DNA of 64,000 nucleotides from an uncultured Prevotella sp. (GCA_902491375.1 CABUHE010000003.1:1-64000), one strand, 5' to 3'; counted from the first letter of the stretch, positions 34,815 through 45,023 are shown. Notes: generated by a model not told the origin, from the letters alone. Made by a program: numbers and translations.

Positions 34815-36635
34815 ATGTATGATTACAGATTGTTGTCAGATGAGGAGATTGTAACACTCGAAGAGAACGGGTGTACCGCCGAAGACTGGACAAGCGTGAA
34901 TGTCGACGACGACTTCAATCCCGCCTATATAAAGAATGTGAGGTTTTACGGTACGGTTAATCTCGGTGTGTTCGAGCGCAACGTTGAGATAGCAGCAGGC
35001 TTCATGAAGCACTCTGGGATAAGCAACGCCACTTTGCGGAACGTGACAATTGGCGATAACTGCCTGATAGAGAACATCGGAAGCTACATCGACAACTATG
35101 TAATCGGCGACGAGTGTTACATCAGTAACGTGGCGACTATGGCTACAACAGCTGAGGCTACTTTCGGCGAGGGCAATATAATATCGGTTCTTAACGAAGC
35201 CGGAAGCGGCAATGTAATGTTGTTTTACGGGCTGACAGCCAACATTGCAGCCCTTATGGTGGCTCATTCGGCGGATAAGGAATTGATTGCGGCTCTGAAA
35301 AAGCTGGTTAAGGATAATATAAACCAGCGACTTTCTGATACAGGAACGATAGGCGACCGCGTGCGTATAACCAATACCACAGAGATAACCAATACCAACA
35401 TCAGTAGTAACTGCGAGGTAAACGGTGCTTGCAGGATAAGCGACTGCACGCTCGCAGCTGAGCATGACGACAGCGTTTACATAGGTTCTGGCGTGATATG
35501 CGAAAACTCTATCATTGCCGACGGCTCTTCCGTGCTTAACAGTGCAAAGGTTTTCAACTGCTATGTTGGCGAGGCATGTCAGATAACCAACGGTTTCACA
35601 GCAGAGAGCAGTCTGTTTTTTGCCAATACATATATGGCAAACGGTGAGGCTTGTGCGGCCTTCTGCGGTCCGTTCTCGGCAAGTCATCATAAGAGTTCGT
35701 TGCTTATCGGCTGCATGACTTCTTTTTATAATGCCGGTTCTTGCACAAATTTCAGCAATCATGCGTACAAGATGGGGCCTGTGCATTATGGCACATTAGA
35801 GCGTGGAGCGAAGACAGCCAGCGGATCGCATACACTTCTGCCTGCCACGGTTGGTGCTTTCACAATGTGTATGGGCAAGATTGCTAACCATCCGGACACG
35901 CATCAGATGCCGTTCTCTTACCTTATTGGCGACGGCCGTGGGGCTGTACTTGTGCCTGGAAAAAATATCGCTACGGTAGGTCTTTACCGCGACATAACCA
36001 AATGGCCGCGCCGTGATGTGAGAATGGCATCGGCTAAGAAGACTCAGATAAACTTCGATTGGCTGAGTCCGTATACAGTCAATGAGATACTGGAAGGACG
36101 CAAGATACTTGCAGACTTATCTGAAACTCAGGGCGAGGATGCCGAGTGGTATAATTATAAAGGATGCAGGATAAGCCGTAATTCGCTGCGTCGCGGACTG
36201 CGGTTGTACAACATGGCTGTAGAGCTTTTTATCGGAGAAGTGCTCATGTCGCACGAGTCTGGCGATCAGTGTTTACCTTCTGGTGCCGGTGAATGGAAAG
36301 ACTTGTGCGGTATTCTGTTGCCTTTGACTGAGGAGAAACGTATTATAGAAAAGATAAAAATAGGTATGATAGGCAGCTTGAACGACCTTTACGATACGTT
36401 TAAGGCCTATAATGAAATGTACGGTGACTATCTTTGGACTTATACAGTCAGCCTTATGAAGAGCTGGCTTGATAAAGATGAGCTAACCGAAGACGACTTC
36501 AACTCTCTTCGTGAACGTGGGGCTGCTGCCCGTAAGGCATGGCTTGACGAAATAAGACAAGATGCCGAGAAGGAGTATTCGATGGGTGATGTCGACCGTG
36601 TTACGCTGGATAATTTTTTAGCACAGCTATCATAA
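34815..36635 (+). CDS. DUF4954 family protein, left-handed beta-helix
   Basis: A 606-residue cytoplasmic protein of unknown function common in Bacteroidales. Residues about 35-330 are hexapeptide-like repeats (many I/V-G-D-x-C and I-x-N steps), as in left-handed beta-helix acyl- and nucleotidyltransferases. The C-terminal third (about 430-606) is helical. There is no signal peptide. The central stretch with CGPFSASHHKSSLLIGC and HAYKMGPVHYG is strongly conserved-looking and could be the active site, but no reaction can be assigned. Placed between hflX and the M16 gene on the same strand. Confidence 0.85.
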   Translation: MYDYRLLSDEEIVTLEENGCTAEDWTSVNVDDDFNPAYIKNVRFYGTVNLGVFERNVEIAAGFMKHSGISNATLRNVTIGDNCLIENIGSYIDNYVIGDECYISNVATMATTAEATFGEGNIISVLNEAGSGNVMLFYGLTANIAALMVAHSADKELIAALKKLVKDNINQRLSDTGTIGDRVRITNTTEITNTNISSNCEVNGACRISDCTLAAEHDDSVYIGSGVICENSIIADGSSVLNSAKVFNCYVGEACQITNGFTAESSLFFANTYMANGEACAAFCGPFSASHHKSSLLIGCMTSFYNAGSCTNFSNHAYKMGPVHYGTLERGAKTASGSHTLLPATVGAFTMCMGKIANHPDTHQMPFSYLIGDGRGAVLVPGKNIATVGLYRDITKWPRRDVRMASAKKTQINFDWLSPYTVNEILEGRKILADLSETQGEDAEWYNYKGCRISRNSLRRGLRLYNMAVELFIGEVLMSHESGDQCLPSGAGEWKDLCGILLPLTEEKRIIEKIKIGMIGSLNDLYDTFKAYNEMYGDYLWTYTVSLMKSWLDKDELTEDDFNSLRERGAAARKAWLDEIRQDAEKEYSMGDVDRVTLDNFLAQLS

Positions 36636-36687
36636 AAGTCCCAGACAGACAATATATTACATTATTTAATTTAAAACATATTTAAGT

Positions 36688-39594
36688 ATGGGTAAATTTA
36701 AATCTGTATTTTTAGTATTCCTGTTAGCCTTAGTGCTGCCGTTGACGGCCAAGGAATACAAGTATCAGACCGTTCCAGGCGATCTGACAAAGACCAGAAT
36801 ATACAAGTTGGACAATGGTCTGACTGTGTATTTGTCGGTAAACAACGAGAAACCGCGTATTCAGACGTATATCGCTGTGCGTACAGGAAGCCGCAACGAT
36901 CCACCTGAGACGACAGGTCTTGCTCACTATCTTGAGCACCTTATGTTTAAGGGAACACGCCAGTTTGGAACCATGGACGCGGCAGCCGAGGCTCCATTGC
37001 TTGACTCAATACAGAACCGTTTTGAGGTTTACCGCACTTTGAAGGATTCACTTCAGCGCCGTGCTTATTATCACGGAATAGACAGTCTGTCACAGCTCGC
37101 TGCCAAATACTTTATTCCGAACGAGTACGACAAGCTGATGTCATCTATCGGAGCAGAAGGAACTAATGCCTATACAAGCAACGACGTAACGTGCTATGTT
37201 GAGAACATTCCTTCAAACGAGGTTGAAAACTGGTTGAAAATAGAGTCTGACCGTTTCCAGAATATGGTTATCCGTGGCTTCCATACAGAGCTTGAGGCTG
37301 TGTATGAGGAGTACAATATCGGACTTGGCAACGATGACCAAAAGTTGTTTGGTGCCTTGAATGCCATGCTTTTCCCAGGCCATCCGTATGGTACACAGAC
37401 AACTATCGGAACACAAGACCACCTGAAAAATCCGTCTATTGTAAACATAAAGAACTACTTTAAGCGTTACTATGTGCCCAACAACGTGGCTATCTGCATG
37501 GCCGGCGACTTCGATCCTGACAAGGTTATTGCTACAATAGATAAATATTTCGGTACATGGAAACCCAATCCTAATCTCTCACAGCCCGAATATGCGCCGA
37601 TACCTGACCGCACAGCGCCTGCTGACACTACAGTAGTAGGCCAGGAGTCAGAACGCATATACATGGCATGGAAATTCGACAAAGCCGCATCATTCCAGGC
37701 TGATACCCTCGATGTTATCAGCGATATGCTGTATAATGGCAAAGCCGGACTGATGGATCTTGACCTCGATCAGCAGATGAAATGGCTCGGCGGTGGTGCT
37801 TTCACTTATCCGCTGGCTGAATATTCTGGCTTTGTTGTAGCCGGATTCCCTAAGGAGGGACAGTCGCTTGATGATGTCAAGGCTCTGCTTCTCGGTGAGA
37901 TTGAGAAGTTAAAGAAGGGCGAGTTCAGTGAAGACTTGCTTAAAGCAGTCATAAACAACAAGAAACTTGATTTTTACATATCACTCGAAAGCAACGAAGA
38001 TCGCGCCAATATGTTTGTCGATGCATTTATAAACAGGCAGAAGTGGAGTGACGTTGTTGGCCGGCTCGACCGCATTTCAAAGATAACTAAACAGCAGATT
38101 GTGGACTTTGCAAACAGTCACTTTAAAGACAACTACATCGCTGTTTACAAGCGTATCGGCGAAGACAAGTCTATCAAGAAGATAGACAAGCCGCAGATTA
38201 CCGCCATACCTGCCAACCGCGACCTCCAGAGCAAGTTTGTAACTGATATCATCAACTCTAAGACTGAATCAATACAGCCTAAATTCGTTGATTTCGACAA
38301 GGATCTTACAAAGAGCGAGACAAAGAAAGGTCTGCCGGTGCTTTACGTTAAGAACACTGAGAACGGCCGCTTCGCGCTGAACTATTACTACAAATTCGGT
38401 GAGACGAGCGACAAGTGGTTGCCGTATGCGGCTGAATATTTCAAATATCTCGGCACAGACAAGATGACAGCCGAACAGCTGAAACAGAAGTTCTATGAGC
38501 TGGCTTGCTCGTATTACATCAATGTCGGGTCAAGAGCAATGTCTGTCAGCATCAGTGGTCTGGCCGAGAATATGCCTGAGGCAATGAAACTTATGGAAGA
38601 CTTCATCGCCAATGCAAAGGTTGACAAAGATGCTTACGAAAAATATGTAGGCATTGTTGAGAAGTCGCGCGCTGACAACAAGCTCAACCAAAGAGTAAAC
38701 TTCAGCAGACTGCAGTATTATGGAATGTATGGCAAATATAACTCTGCACTCAATTCCCCATCGACAGCAGAACTGAAAGAGATGGATCCTCAGAAACTGG
38801 TTGACATGATTAAGGCTCTGAAGAATTACAAGCACAGCGTTCTGTACTATGGTCCGATGGATTTGAAAGAATTTACTGCTATAGTAAAAAAGGAACACAA
38901 AACAGCCAAGAAACTTGCTGACGTACCGCAGAACAAGCCGTACAAGATGCAGCAGACAACTCAGAATGAGGTTTACATCGCTCCTTACGATGCAAAGAAC
39001 ATTTATATGATTCAGTATCACAACGAAGGCAAGACATGGAGTGCAGAGCAGGAACCTATCGCTGCGCTATTTAATGAATACTACGGAGGCGGTATGAACT
39101 CTATCGTATTCCAGGAGTTGCGCGAGGCACGCGGACTTGCTTACAGCGCATTCGCTATGTATGGCACTCCGGGCTATAAGGATAACACAGAATATGCCTA
39201 TACATACATCATCTCTCAGAACGACAAGATGATGGACTGTATCAACACTTTCAACAACATCCTGAACACAATGCCAAAGTCAGAGAAGGCCTTTGAGCTG
39301 TCAAAGCAGGCCCTTATGAAGCGTCTTGCTACATCGCGTACTACCAAGTTTGGTATTATTAACGCATACCTCAATGCTGAAGATCTCGGCATCGACTACG
39401 ACATTAACAAGAAGATTTATGAGGCTGTTCCTTCAATGACAATGGACGACGTAGCCAAGTTTGAGAAAGAGCACATGGCAAACAAGCCTTACCGCTACAT
39501 GATTCTCGGCGATGAGAAGCAGCTCGACATGAAAGCTCTTGAAAAGATCGGACCTGTAAAGAGGCTTACAACTGAGGAAATCTTCGGATATTAA
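36688..39594 (+). CDS. M16 family zinc metallopeptidase, copy 1
   Basis: Exported insulinase-like peptidase of 968 residues with two M16 halves. Signal peptide 1-20. The inverted zinc motif HYLEH is near residue 91, with the downstream Glu in LEAVYEEYN. The C-terminal half (about 500-968) has the YYGGGMNSIVFQELREARGLAYSA substrate-side signature. It degrades peptides in the periplasm, presumably. A close tandem copy follows at 40078-42987. The 20 bp before both starts are nearly the same (TTAAAACATA, then AGTATG). Repeat array D follows the stop. Confidence 0.93.
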   Translation: MGKFKSVFLVFLLALVLPLTAKEYKYQTVPGDLTKTRIYKLDNGLTVYLSVNNEKPRIQTYIAVRTGSRNDPPETTGLAHYLEHLMFKGTRQFGTMDAAAEAPLLDSIQNRFEVYRTLKDSLQRRAYYHGIDSLSQLAAKYFIPNEYDKLMSSIGAEGTNAYTSNDVTCYVENIPSNEVENWLKIESDRFQNMVIRGFHTELEAVYEEYNIGLGNDDQKLFGALNAMLFPGHPYGTQTTIGTQDHLKNPSIVNIKNYFKRYYVPNNVAICMAGDFDPDKVIATIDKYFGTWKPNPNLSQPEYAPIPDRTAPADTTVVGQESERIYMAWKFDKAASFQADTLDVISDMLYNGKAGLMDLDLDQQMKWLGGGAFTYPLAEYSGFVVAGFPKEGQSLDDVKALLLGEIEKLKKGEFSEDLLKAVINNKKLDFYISLESNEDRANMFVDAFINRQKWSDVVGRLDRISKITKQQIVDFANSHFKDNYIAVYKRIGEDKSIKKIDKPQITAIPANRDLQSKFVTDIINSKTESIQPKFVDFDKDLTKSETKKGLPVLYVKNTENGRFALNYYYKFGETSDKWLPYAAEYFKYLGTDKMTAEQLKQKFYELACSYYINVGSRAMSVSISGLAENMPEAMKLMEDFIANAKVDKDAYEKYVGIVEKSRADNKLNQRVNFSRLQYYGMYGKYNSALNSPSTAELKEMDPQKLVDMIKALKNYKHSVLYYGPMDLKEFTAIVKKEHKTAKKLADVPQNKPYKMQQTTQNEVYIAPYDAKNIYMIQYHNEGKTWSAEQEPIAALFNEYYGGGMNSIVFQELREARGLAYSAFAMYGTPGYKDNTEYAYTYIISQNDKMMDCINTFNNILNTMPKSEKAFELSKQALMKRLATSRTTKFGIINAYLNAEDLGIDYDINKKIYEAVPSMTMDDVAKFEKEHMANKPYRYMILGDEKQLDMKALEKIGPVKRLTTEEIFGY

Positions 39595-39647
39595 TCAGGT
39601 TAAAACAAAAAATCATCAGTGATTATTTATCATTGATTTACAATTAA

Positions 39648-39691
39648 TAAAAGGTTACCTGCTGCATTGCAAAAGGTAACCTTTTTTTCGT
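39648..39691 (+). repeat. 22-bp palindromic unit array D (2 units), terminator-like
   Basis: Two units at 39648 and 39670 with complementary centres GTTAC and GTAAC. Together they form a stem AAAAGGTTACC/GGTAACCTTTT followed by further Ts, so this member looks like a working intrinsic terminator for the first M16 gene. Confidence 0.85.
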
Positions 39692-39818
39692 ACTATATCA
39701 TTCTGTGCATTTTACACCGACAAATCGAACGTTATTGTAATATATAAAGGATTTTATTGCACAAATGAATAAATAATACTGACAAGCGCAATATATTTTA
39801 TAATTAAAATTAAGATTA

Positions 39819-39850
39819 TTTGTTTGGGTTGAGTAAAAATTATAATTTTG
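39819..39850 (+). promoter_or_regulatory. Promoter of the second M16 gene
   Basis: TTTG (39819-39822) and TAATTTTG (39843-39850), 20 bp apart. The leader would be about 220 nt. It contains an 11-bp inverted repeat ATAATAATACG (39928-39938) and its complement (39978-39988). Confidence 0.7.
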
Positions 39851-40077
39851 CATTCAAATAATAAGGGCAATACATGCATTATATGTAAGTGGATTAGCTT
39901 TCTTGCACTTGTGACATCTGCCAGACAATAATAATACGCAATACAAACAGATATTCTTATAAATCGGACTTGCCGGTCGTATTATTATACTTGACACTTT
40001 CTCAGCACTGCATTGACAACTATCCCAAACGGATATTATTGTATTATGATATTTTTAATATTAAAACATAATTGAGT

Positions 40078-42987
40078 ATGGGTAAATTAAAATCATTACT
40101 TTTAGTATTCCTTATAGCCTTAGTGCTGCCGACGACGGCAAAGGAATACAAGTACAAGACCGTTCCGGGCGATCTGACGAAGACCCGAATATACAAGTTG
40201 GACAATGGTCTGACAGTATATTTGTCGGTAAACAACAATGAACCACGTATCCAGACGTATATCGCCGTGCGTACGGGCAGCCGCAACGATCCTCCTGAAA
40301 CGACAGGTCTGGCACACTATTTTGAGCACCTCATGTTCAAAGGTACGCGCCTGTTTGGAACCACAGACGCGGCAGCCGAGGCTCCATTGCTCGACTCTAT
40401 ACAGAACCGCTTTGAGGTTTACCGCACGCTGAAGGACTCGGTTCAGCGACGTGAATATTATCACGGAATAGACAGTCTGTCGCAGCTCGCTGCCAAATAC
40501 TTCATTCCCAATGAGTACGACAAGCTGATGTTGGCAATCGGAGCGAAAGGGAGCAACGCCTTCACGTGGTACGACATGACCTGCTATGTTGAGGACATAC
40601 CTTCAAACGAGGTTGAAAACTGGGCACGCATAGAGGCTGACCGTTTCCAGAATATGGTAATCCGTGGTTTCCATACAGAGCTTGAGACTGTGTATGAGGA
40701 GTACAATATGAGACTGACCAATGATTTTGAAAAGGCCTATAACGCATTGAACTATAAGCTCTATCCCGGCCATCCTTATGGCACGCAGACTGTTATAGGA
40801 ACGCAAGAACATCTGAAAAATCCGTCAATCCTTAACCTTAAGAAATATTTTAAGCGTTATTACGTGCCCAACAATGTGGCAATCTGTATGTCAGGCGACT
40901 TCAATCCTGACGAGGTGATAGCTGTTATCGACAAGTATTTCGGTTCCTGGAAGCCTAATCCCCATCTTTCGCAGCCTGAATATGCGCCGCTGAAAGAGCT
41001 TACAGCCACCACCGACACCACTGTGGTAGGTAATGACGCTGAGAGGGTTTTGGTTGGATGGAGATTCGACAAGGCAAGCTCCATGCAGGCAGACACACTG
41101 AAACTCGTTTCTGAAATGCTTGATAACGATATAGCAGGTTTGTTCAACCTCGACCTTAACCAGTCGATGAAATGTATGTCAGCCTCTGCTCTTACCGAGT
41201 GGAAAACAGAATATTCAAGTATGATCTTAAATGGTCGTCCTAAAAAGAACCAGACTCTTGACGAGGTAAAGGAGCTGATGCTTAGCGAGATTGACAAACT
41301 GAAACGTGGCGACTTTGACGAAAATCTGATTAAGGCTGTGGCGAACAACGAGAAGCTGAAGTTCTACCAGTCAATCGAAAGCAATGAAGACCGCGCCGAT
41401 ATGATGGCTACTGCTTTCATCAACCGTGCCAAGTGGGGCGATGTTATAGGGCGTATCGACCGTATCTCAGGCATAACAAAGCAGCAGGTCATGGACTTTG
41501 CAAGGCGTCATTTCCTCGATAATTACGTAACCGTTTACAAGCGCATAGGTACAGACACTACTCAGAAGAAGATAGACAAACCTCAGATTACGCCTATACC
41601 TGCCAACCGCGACCTGCAGAGCGACTTCGTAAAGGAGATAATCAACTCAAAGGTTGAGCCGATACATCCTAAGTTCGTTGATTTCAAAAAAGACATTGTG
41701 AAGGGTAAGACAAAGAAGAGCAAACTGCCTGTGCTTTACGTCAAGAACACGGAAAACGGCCGTTTCAAGCTTACATATTACATAATGCAGGGACAGGAGA
41801 ACGACAAGTGGCTGAAATATGCTGCAAATTATGTGAAGCTTCTCGGCACCGATAAGATGACTGCCAAACAGCTTCAACAGAAGTTTTATGAGCTGGCTTG
41901 CTCGTATAAAATCGATGTCAGGGCAAGAGACATGTATGTCAGCATCAGTGGTCTGGCAAAGAATATGCCTGAGGCAATATCATTGTTTGATGATTTTATT
42001 GAGAATGCAAAGGTAGATACGGCTGCTTATAGTAAATTTGTAGAAAAGGAAGAGGATTTACGTCCGTTATTAAAGCTCAGTCAAGATGTTAACTGTGCTT
42101 ACTTGCAGGTGTATGGAATGTATGGTACATATAACGGAGCGCTATTTATTCCGTCATCTGAAGAGTTGCACAGCATGAATCCTCAGCAGCTTATAGACAA
42201 GATTCGAGGACTGAAAAACTACAAGCATACAATTATGTATTATGGTCCAATGGAGCTGGACAAGCTGATCTCCATTCTTGACAAGAACCACAAGACGCCA
42301 AAGAAGCTTGCAGACACACCGATGGCGAAGCATTTCACCATGCAGCCTACTCCGCAGAACGAGGTGCTCATAGCTCCTTATGACGCCAAGAACATTTACA
42401 TGGTTCAGTATCATAATGACGGACATAAATGGAGTCCTGAACGTGAACCGGTAATCTCATTGTTCAATGAGTATTACGGAGGCGGAATGAACTCTGTGGT
42501 ATTCCAGGAACTGCGCGAGTCACGCGGACTTGCTTACAGCGCATACGCCGAATACGGCTCTCCTGCATATAAAGAACTGCCCGAATACGCCTCAACGATT
42601 GTGATTTCGCAGAACGACAAGATGATGGACTGCATACGCACATTCAACAGCATTCTGGACACGATACCTCGCTCGGAAAAGGCCCTCGAACTGTCAAAAC
42701 AGGCTATTATCAAGCGCATTGCTTCTGAACGTACAACAAGGGAAAATATATTCGACGCTTATATTGATGCGTGCGACCATGGCATCGACTACGACATAAA
42801 CAAGAAAATTTATGAGACTGTGCCTTCACTGACTATGGACGACATCGTGAAGTTTGAACAGGAAACGATGGCAAACAAGCCTTACCGCTACATGATTCTC
42901 GGCGATGAGAAGCAGCTCGACATGAAAGCTCTTGAGAAAATCGGTCCTATAAAAAGACTGACGACCGAAGATATTTTCGGATATTGA
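40078..42987 (+). CDS. M16 family zinc metallopeptidase, copy 2
   Basis: Tandem paralogue of the gene at 36688, 969 residues. The zinc motif is HYFEH and the second Glu is in LETVYEEYN, so the site is intact. Signal peptide about 1-20. The two proteins are near-identical in the first 110 residues, the middle and the last 60, but diverge in patches, for example around residues 150-260. An upstream TTG at 40072 is in frame, but the ATG at 40078 matches the start of the first copy (MGKxKS). It has its own promoter and a different 3' array (E), so the copies are separately expressed. Confidence 0.93.
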   Translation: MGKLKSLLLVFLIALVLPTTAKEYKYKTVPGDLTKTRIYKLDNGLTVYLSVNNNEPRIQTYIAVRTGSRNDPPETTGLAHYFEHLMFKGTRLFGTTDAAAEAPLLDSIQNRFEVYRTLKDSVQRREYYHGIDSLSQLAAKYFIPNEYDKLMLAIGAKGSNAFTWYDMTCYVEDIPSNEVENWARIEADRFQNMVIRGFHTELETVYEEYNMRLTNDFEKAYNALNYKLYPGHPYGTQTVIGTQEHLKNPSILNLKKYFKRYYVPNNVAICMSGDFNPDEVIAVIDKYFGSWKPNPHLSQPEYAPLKELTATTDTTVVGNDAERVLVGWRFDKASSMQADTLKLVSEMLDNDIAGLFNLDLNQSMKCMSASALTEWKTEYSSMILNGRPKKNQTLDEVKELMLSEIDKLKRGDFDENLIKAVANNEKLKFYQSIESNEDRADMMATAFINRAKWGDVIGRIDRISGITKQQVMDFARRHFLDNYVTVYKRIGTDTTQKKIDKPQITPIPANRDLQSDFVKEIINSKVEPIHPKFVDFKKDIVKGKTKKSKLPVLYVKNTENGRFKLTYYIMQGQENDKWLKYAANYVKLLGTDKMTAKQLQQKFYELACSYKIDVRARDMYVSISGLAKNMPEAISLFDDFIENAKVDTAAYSKFVEKEEDLRPLLKLSQDVNCAYLQVYGMYGTYNGALFIPSSEELHSMNPQQLIDKIRGLKNYKHTIMYYGPMELDKLISILDKNHKTPKKLADTPMAKHFTMQPTPQNEVLIAPYDAKNIYMVQYHNDGHKWSPEREPVISLFNEYYGGGMNSVVFQELRESRGLAYSAYAEYGSPAYKELPEYASTIVISQNDKMMDCIRTFNSILDTIPRSEKALELSKQAIIKRIASERTTRENIFDAYIDACDHGIDYDINKKIYETVPSLTMDDIVKFEQETMANKPYRYMILGDEKQLDMKALEKIGPIKRLTTEDIFGY

Positions 42988-43045
42988 TACCGCTTTTAAT
43001 ATGTAAGAACACATACGTTTTTATACATACTGAATGACAGTTTTG

Positions 43046-43133
43046 CAAAAGGTGGCCTTTCACATTATGAAAGGCCACCTTTTATCGTCTGAAAGGGCAT
43101 CATTTGTAAGCTAAAAGACGGCATATTGCTAAT
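43046..43133. repeat. 22-bp palindromic unit array E (4 units)
   Basis: Units at 43046, 43068, 43090 and 43112; centres GTGGC, GCCAC, GGCAT, ACGGC. Units 1 and 2 form a perfect 16-bp stem (AAAAGGTGGCCTTTCA) with a 5-nt loop. The T-to-C change in the arm of unit 1 is matched by A-to-G in unit 2. Unit 4 has a degenerate arm (ATATT). The array lies 58 bp after the second M16 gene. Confidence 0.92.
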
Positions 43134-43379
43134 GTGTTGATTATAAGATATTTACGAATTGATGTAAATAAGACTGAGTATTTGTTTTCAGACGTCGTCT
43201 TATAAAGGTTAAATAAGGAAGGTAAAACAAAGTTTTCTCAAAAAAAATCTGTAACTTTGCATCAGTAAAAACGATTAACAAAAACATTGTACGACGGAGA
43301 GTCGCGGCGCATATCGTAGCTCAGTCAGAGTGAGTGTATGACAGCCCGGATATCTCTAATTCATAACAAACAAAACATT
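43134..43379 (+). promoter_or_regulatory. Promoter and leader of the fumarase gene
   Basis: TAACTTTG at 43252-43259 matches the -7 consensus; no -33 is clear. The leader of about 115 nt contains an unusually GC-rich block (about 43290-43352) with small stems, such as CGAC/GTCG and ATATC/GATAT. Confidence 0.6.
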
Positions 43380-45023
43380 ATGGCAACACCGGAATTCAAG
43401 TACGCCCCAATGTTCCAGTTGGGCAAAGACGACACGGAGTATTATCTTCTGACCAAGGAAGGCGTGTCAGTTAGCGAATTTGAGGGGAAACCCATTCTTA
43501 AAGTAAGTCCTGAAGCATTGACAATGCTGGCTAACACAGCATTCCGCGATGTAAACTTCCTGCTTCGCCGTTCACACAACGAGCAGGTTGCTAAAATCCT
43601 TAATGACCCCGAGGCCAGCGACAACGACAAGTATGTTGCGCTGACGTTCCTGCGCAACGCCGAGGTGGCATGCAAGGGCAAGCTGCCTTTCTGCCAGGAT
43701 ACAGGTACGGCAATCATCCACGGAGAGAAGGGACAGCAGGTTTGGACAGGCTTCTGCGATGAAGAGGCTCTGTCAAAAGGAGTTTACAAGACATACACAG
43801 AGGAGAACCTGCGTTACTCACAGAACGCTCCGCTGAGCATGTATGAGGAGGTGAACACACGCTGCAACCTGCCTGCACAGATAGACATCGAGGCAACAGA
43901 GGGCTGCGAATATAAGTTCCTTTGCGTGGTTAAGGGCGGTGGCTCAGCCAACAAGACATACTTCTATCAGGAGACAAAGGCCAGGATACAGAACCCGGGC
44001 ACGCTGGTTCCGTTCCTCGTTGAAAAGATGAAGACTCTCGGTACAGCCGCTTGTCCTCCTTACCACATATCTTTCGTCATCGGCGGAACTTCTGCAGAGA
44101 AGAACCTTCTGACTGTCAAGCTGGCTTCTACTCACTATTATGACAGTCTGCCTACAACCGGAGATGAGACGGGACGTGCATTCCGCGATGTTGAACTGGA
44201 GAAACAGCTTCTCGACGAGGCTCACAAGATAGGTCTTGGCGCACAGTTCGGCGGTAAGTATTTTGCACACGATATCCGCGTTGTCCGTCTGCCGCGTCAC
44301 GGTGCATCTTGTCCTATCGGTCTCGGCGTAAGCTGCTCTGCTGACCGTAACATTAAGGCAAAGATTAACAAGGATGGTATCTGGATTGAGAAACTTGACG
44401 ATAACCCCGGTGAACTGATTCCTGAAGAACTGCGTAAGGCAGGCGAGGGCAACGCCGTTAAGATAGACCTCAACCAGCCGATGAGTGAGATTTGCAAGAT
44501 ATTGTCACAGTATCCTGTTTCAACACGTGTAAGCCTTAATGGTACTATTATCGTTGCACGTGACATTGCTCACGCTAAACTGAAAGCACGTCTGGATGCA
44601 GGCGAGGATCTGCCTCAGTATTTCAAGGATCATCCTGTACTCTATGCTGGTCCTGCAAAGACTCCAGAAGGCATGCCTTGCGGCTCAATGGGCCCGACGA
44701 CTGCTAACCGTATGGATCCGTATGTTGACGAGTTCCAGGATCACGGAGGCTCAATGGTCATGATTGCCAAGGGTAACCGTACACAGGTTGTTACAGACGC
44801 TTGCAAGAAGCACGGCGGTTTCTATCTTGGAAGTATCGGTGGTCCGGCAGCAGTTCTCTCTATGAACAGCATCAAGAGCATCGAGTGTGTTGAGTATCCT
44901 GAACTTGGTATGGAGGCTATCTGGAAGATTAACGTGGTTGACTTCCCGGCATTCATCCTCGTTGATGATAAGGGCAACGACTTCTTCAAACAGCTGAAGC
45001 CGTGGACTCCTACTTGCAAGTAA
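43380..45023 (+). CDS. Class I fumarate hydratase, iron-sulfur type
   Basis: Oxygen-sensitive [4Fe-4S] fumarase interconverting fumarate and malate, used by Bacteroidales in the reductive branch to succinate. The 547-residue chain joins the alpha-type domain (with LPFCQDTGTAII, cluster Cys) and the beta-type domain (PTTANRMDPYVDEFQ and GGSMVMIAKGNR). Other cluster cysteines lie near GGGSANKTY and GLGVSCSADRN. The frame is open from 43338, but the ATG at 43380 (MATPEFKYAPMFQLG) is the family start. A strong terminator follows. Confidence 0.95.
   Translation: MATPEFKYAPMFQLGKDDTEYYLLTKEGVSVSEFEGKPILKVSPEALTMLANTAFRDVNFLLRRSHNEQVAKILNDPEASDNDKYVALTFLRNAEVACKGKLPFCQDTGTAIIHGEKGQQVWTGFCDEEALSKGVYKTYTEENLRYSQNAPLSMYEEVNTRCNLPAQIDIEATEGCEYKFLCVVKGGGSANKTYFYQETKARIQNPGTLVPFLVEKMKTLGTAACPPYHISFVIGGTSAEKNLLTVKLASTHYYDSLPTTGDETGRAFRDVELEKQLLDEAHKIGLGAQFGGKYFAHDIRVVRLPRHGASCPIGLGVSCSADRNIKAKINKDGIWIEKLDDNPGELIPEELRKAGEGNAVKIDLNQPMSEICKILSQYPVSTRVSLNGTIIVARDIAHAKLKARLDAGEDLPQYFKDHPVLYAGPAKTPEGMPCGSMGPTTANRMDPYVDEFQDHGGSMVMIAKGNRTQVVTDACKKHGGFYLGSIGGPAAVLSMNSIKSIECVEYPELGMEAIWKINVVDFPAFILVDDKGNDFFKQLKPWTPTCK

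Noticed and set aside
40072..40077. TTG start of the second M16 gene
   Set aside because: The ATG two codons later matches the start of the tandem paralogue.
43300..43352. tRNA gene before fumarase
   Set aside because: A D-arm-like TAGCTCAGTC is present, but no T-arm, anticodon arm or matching acceptor stem can be built.
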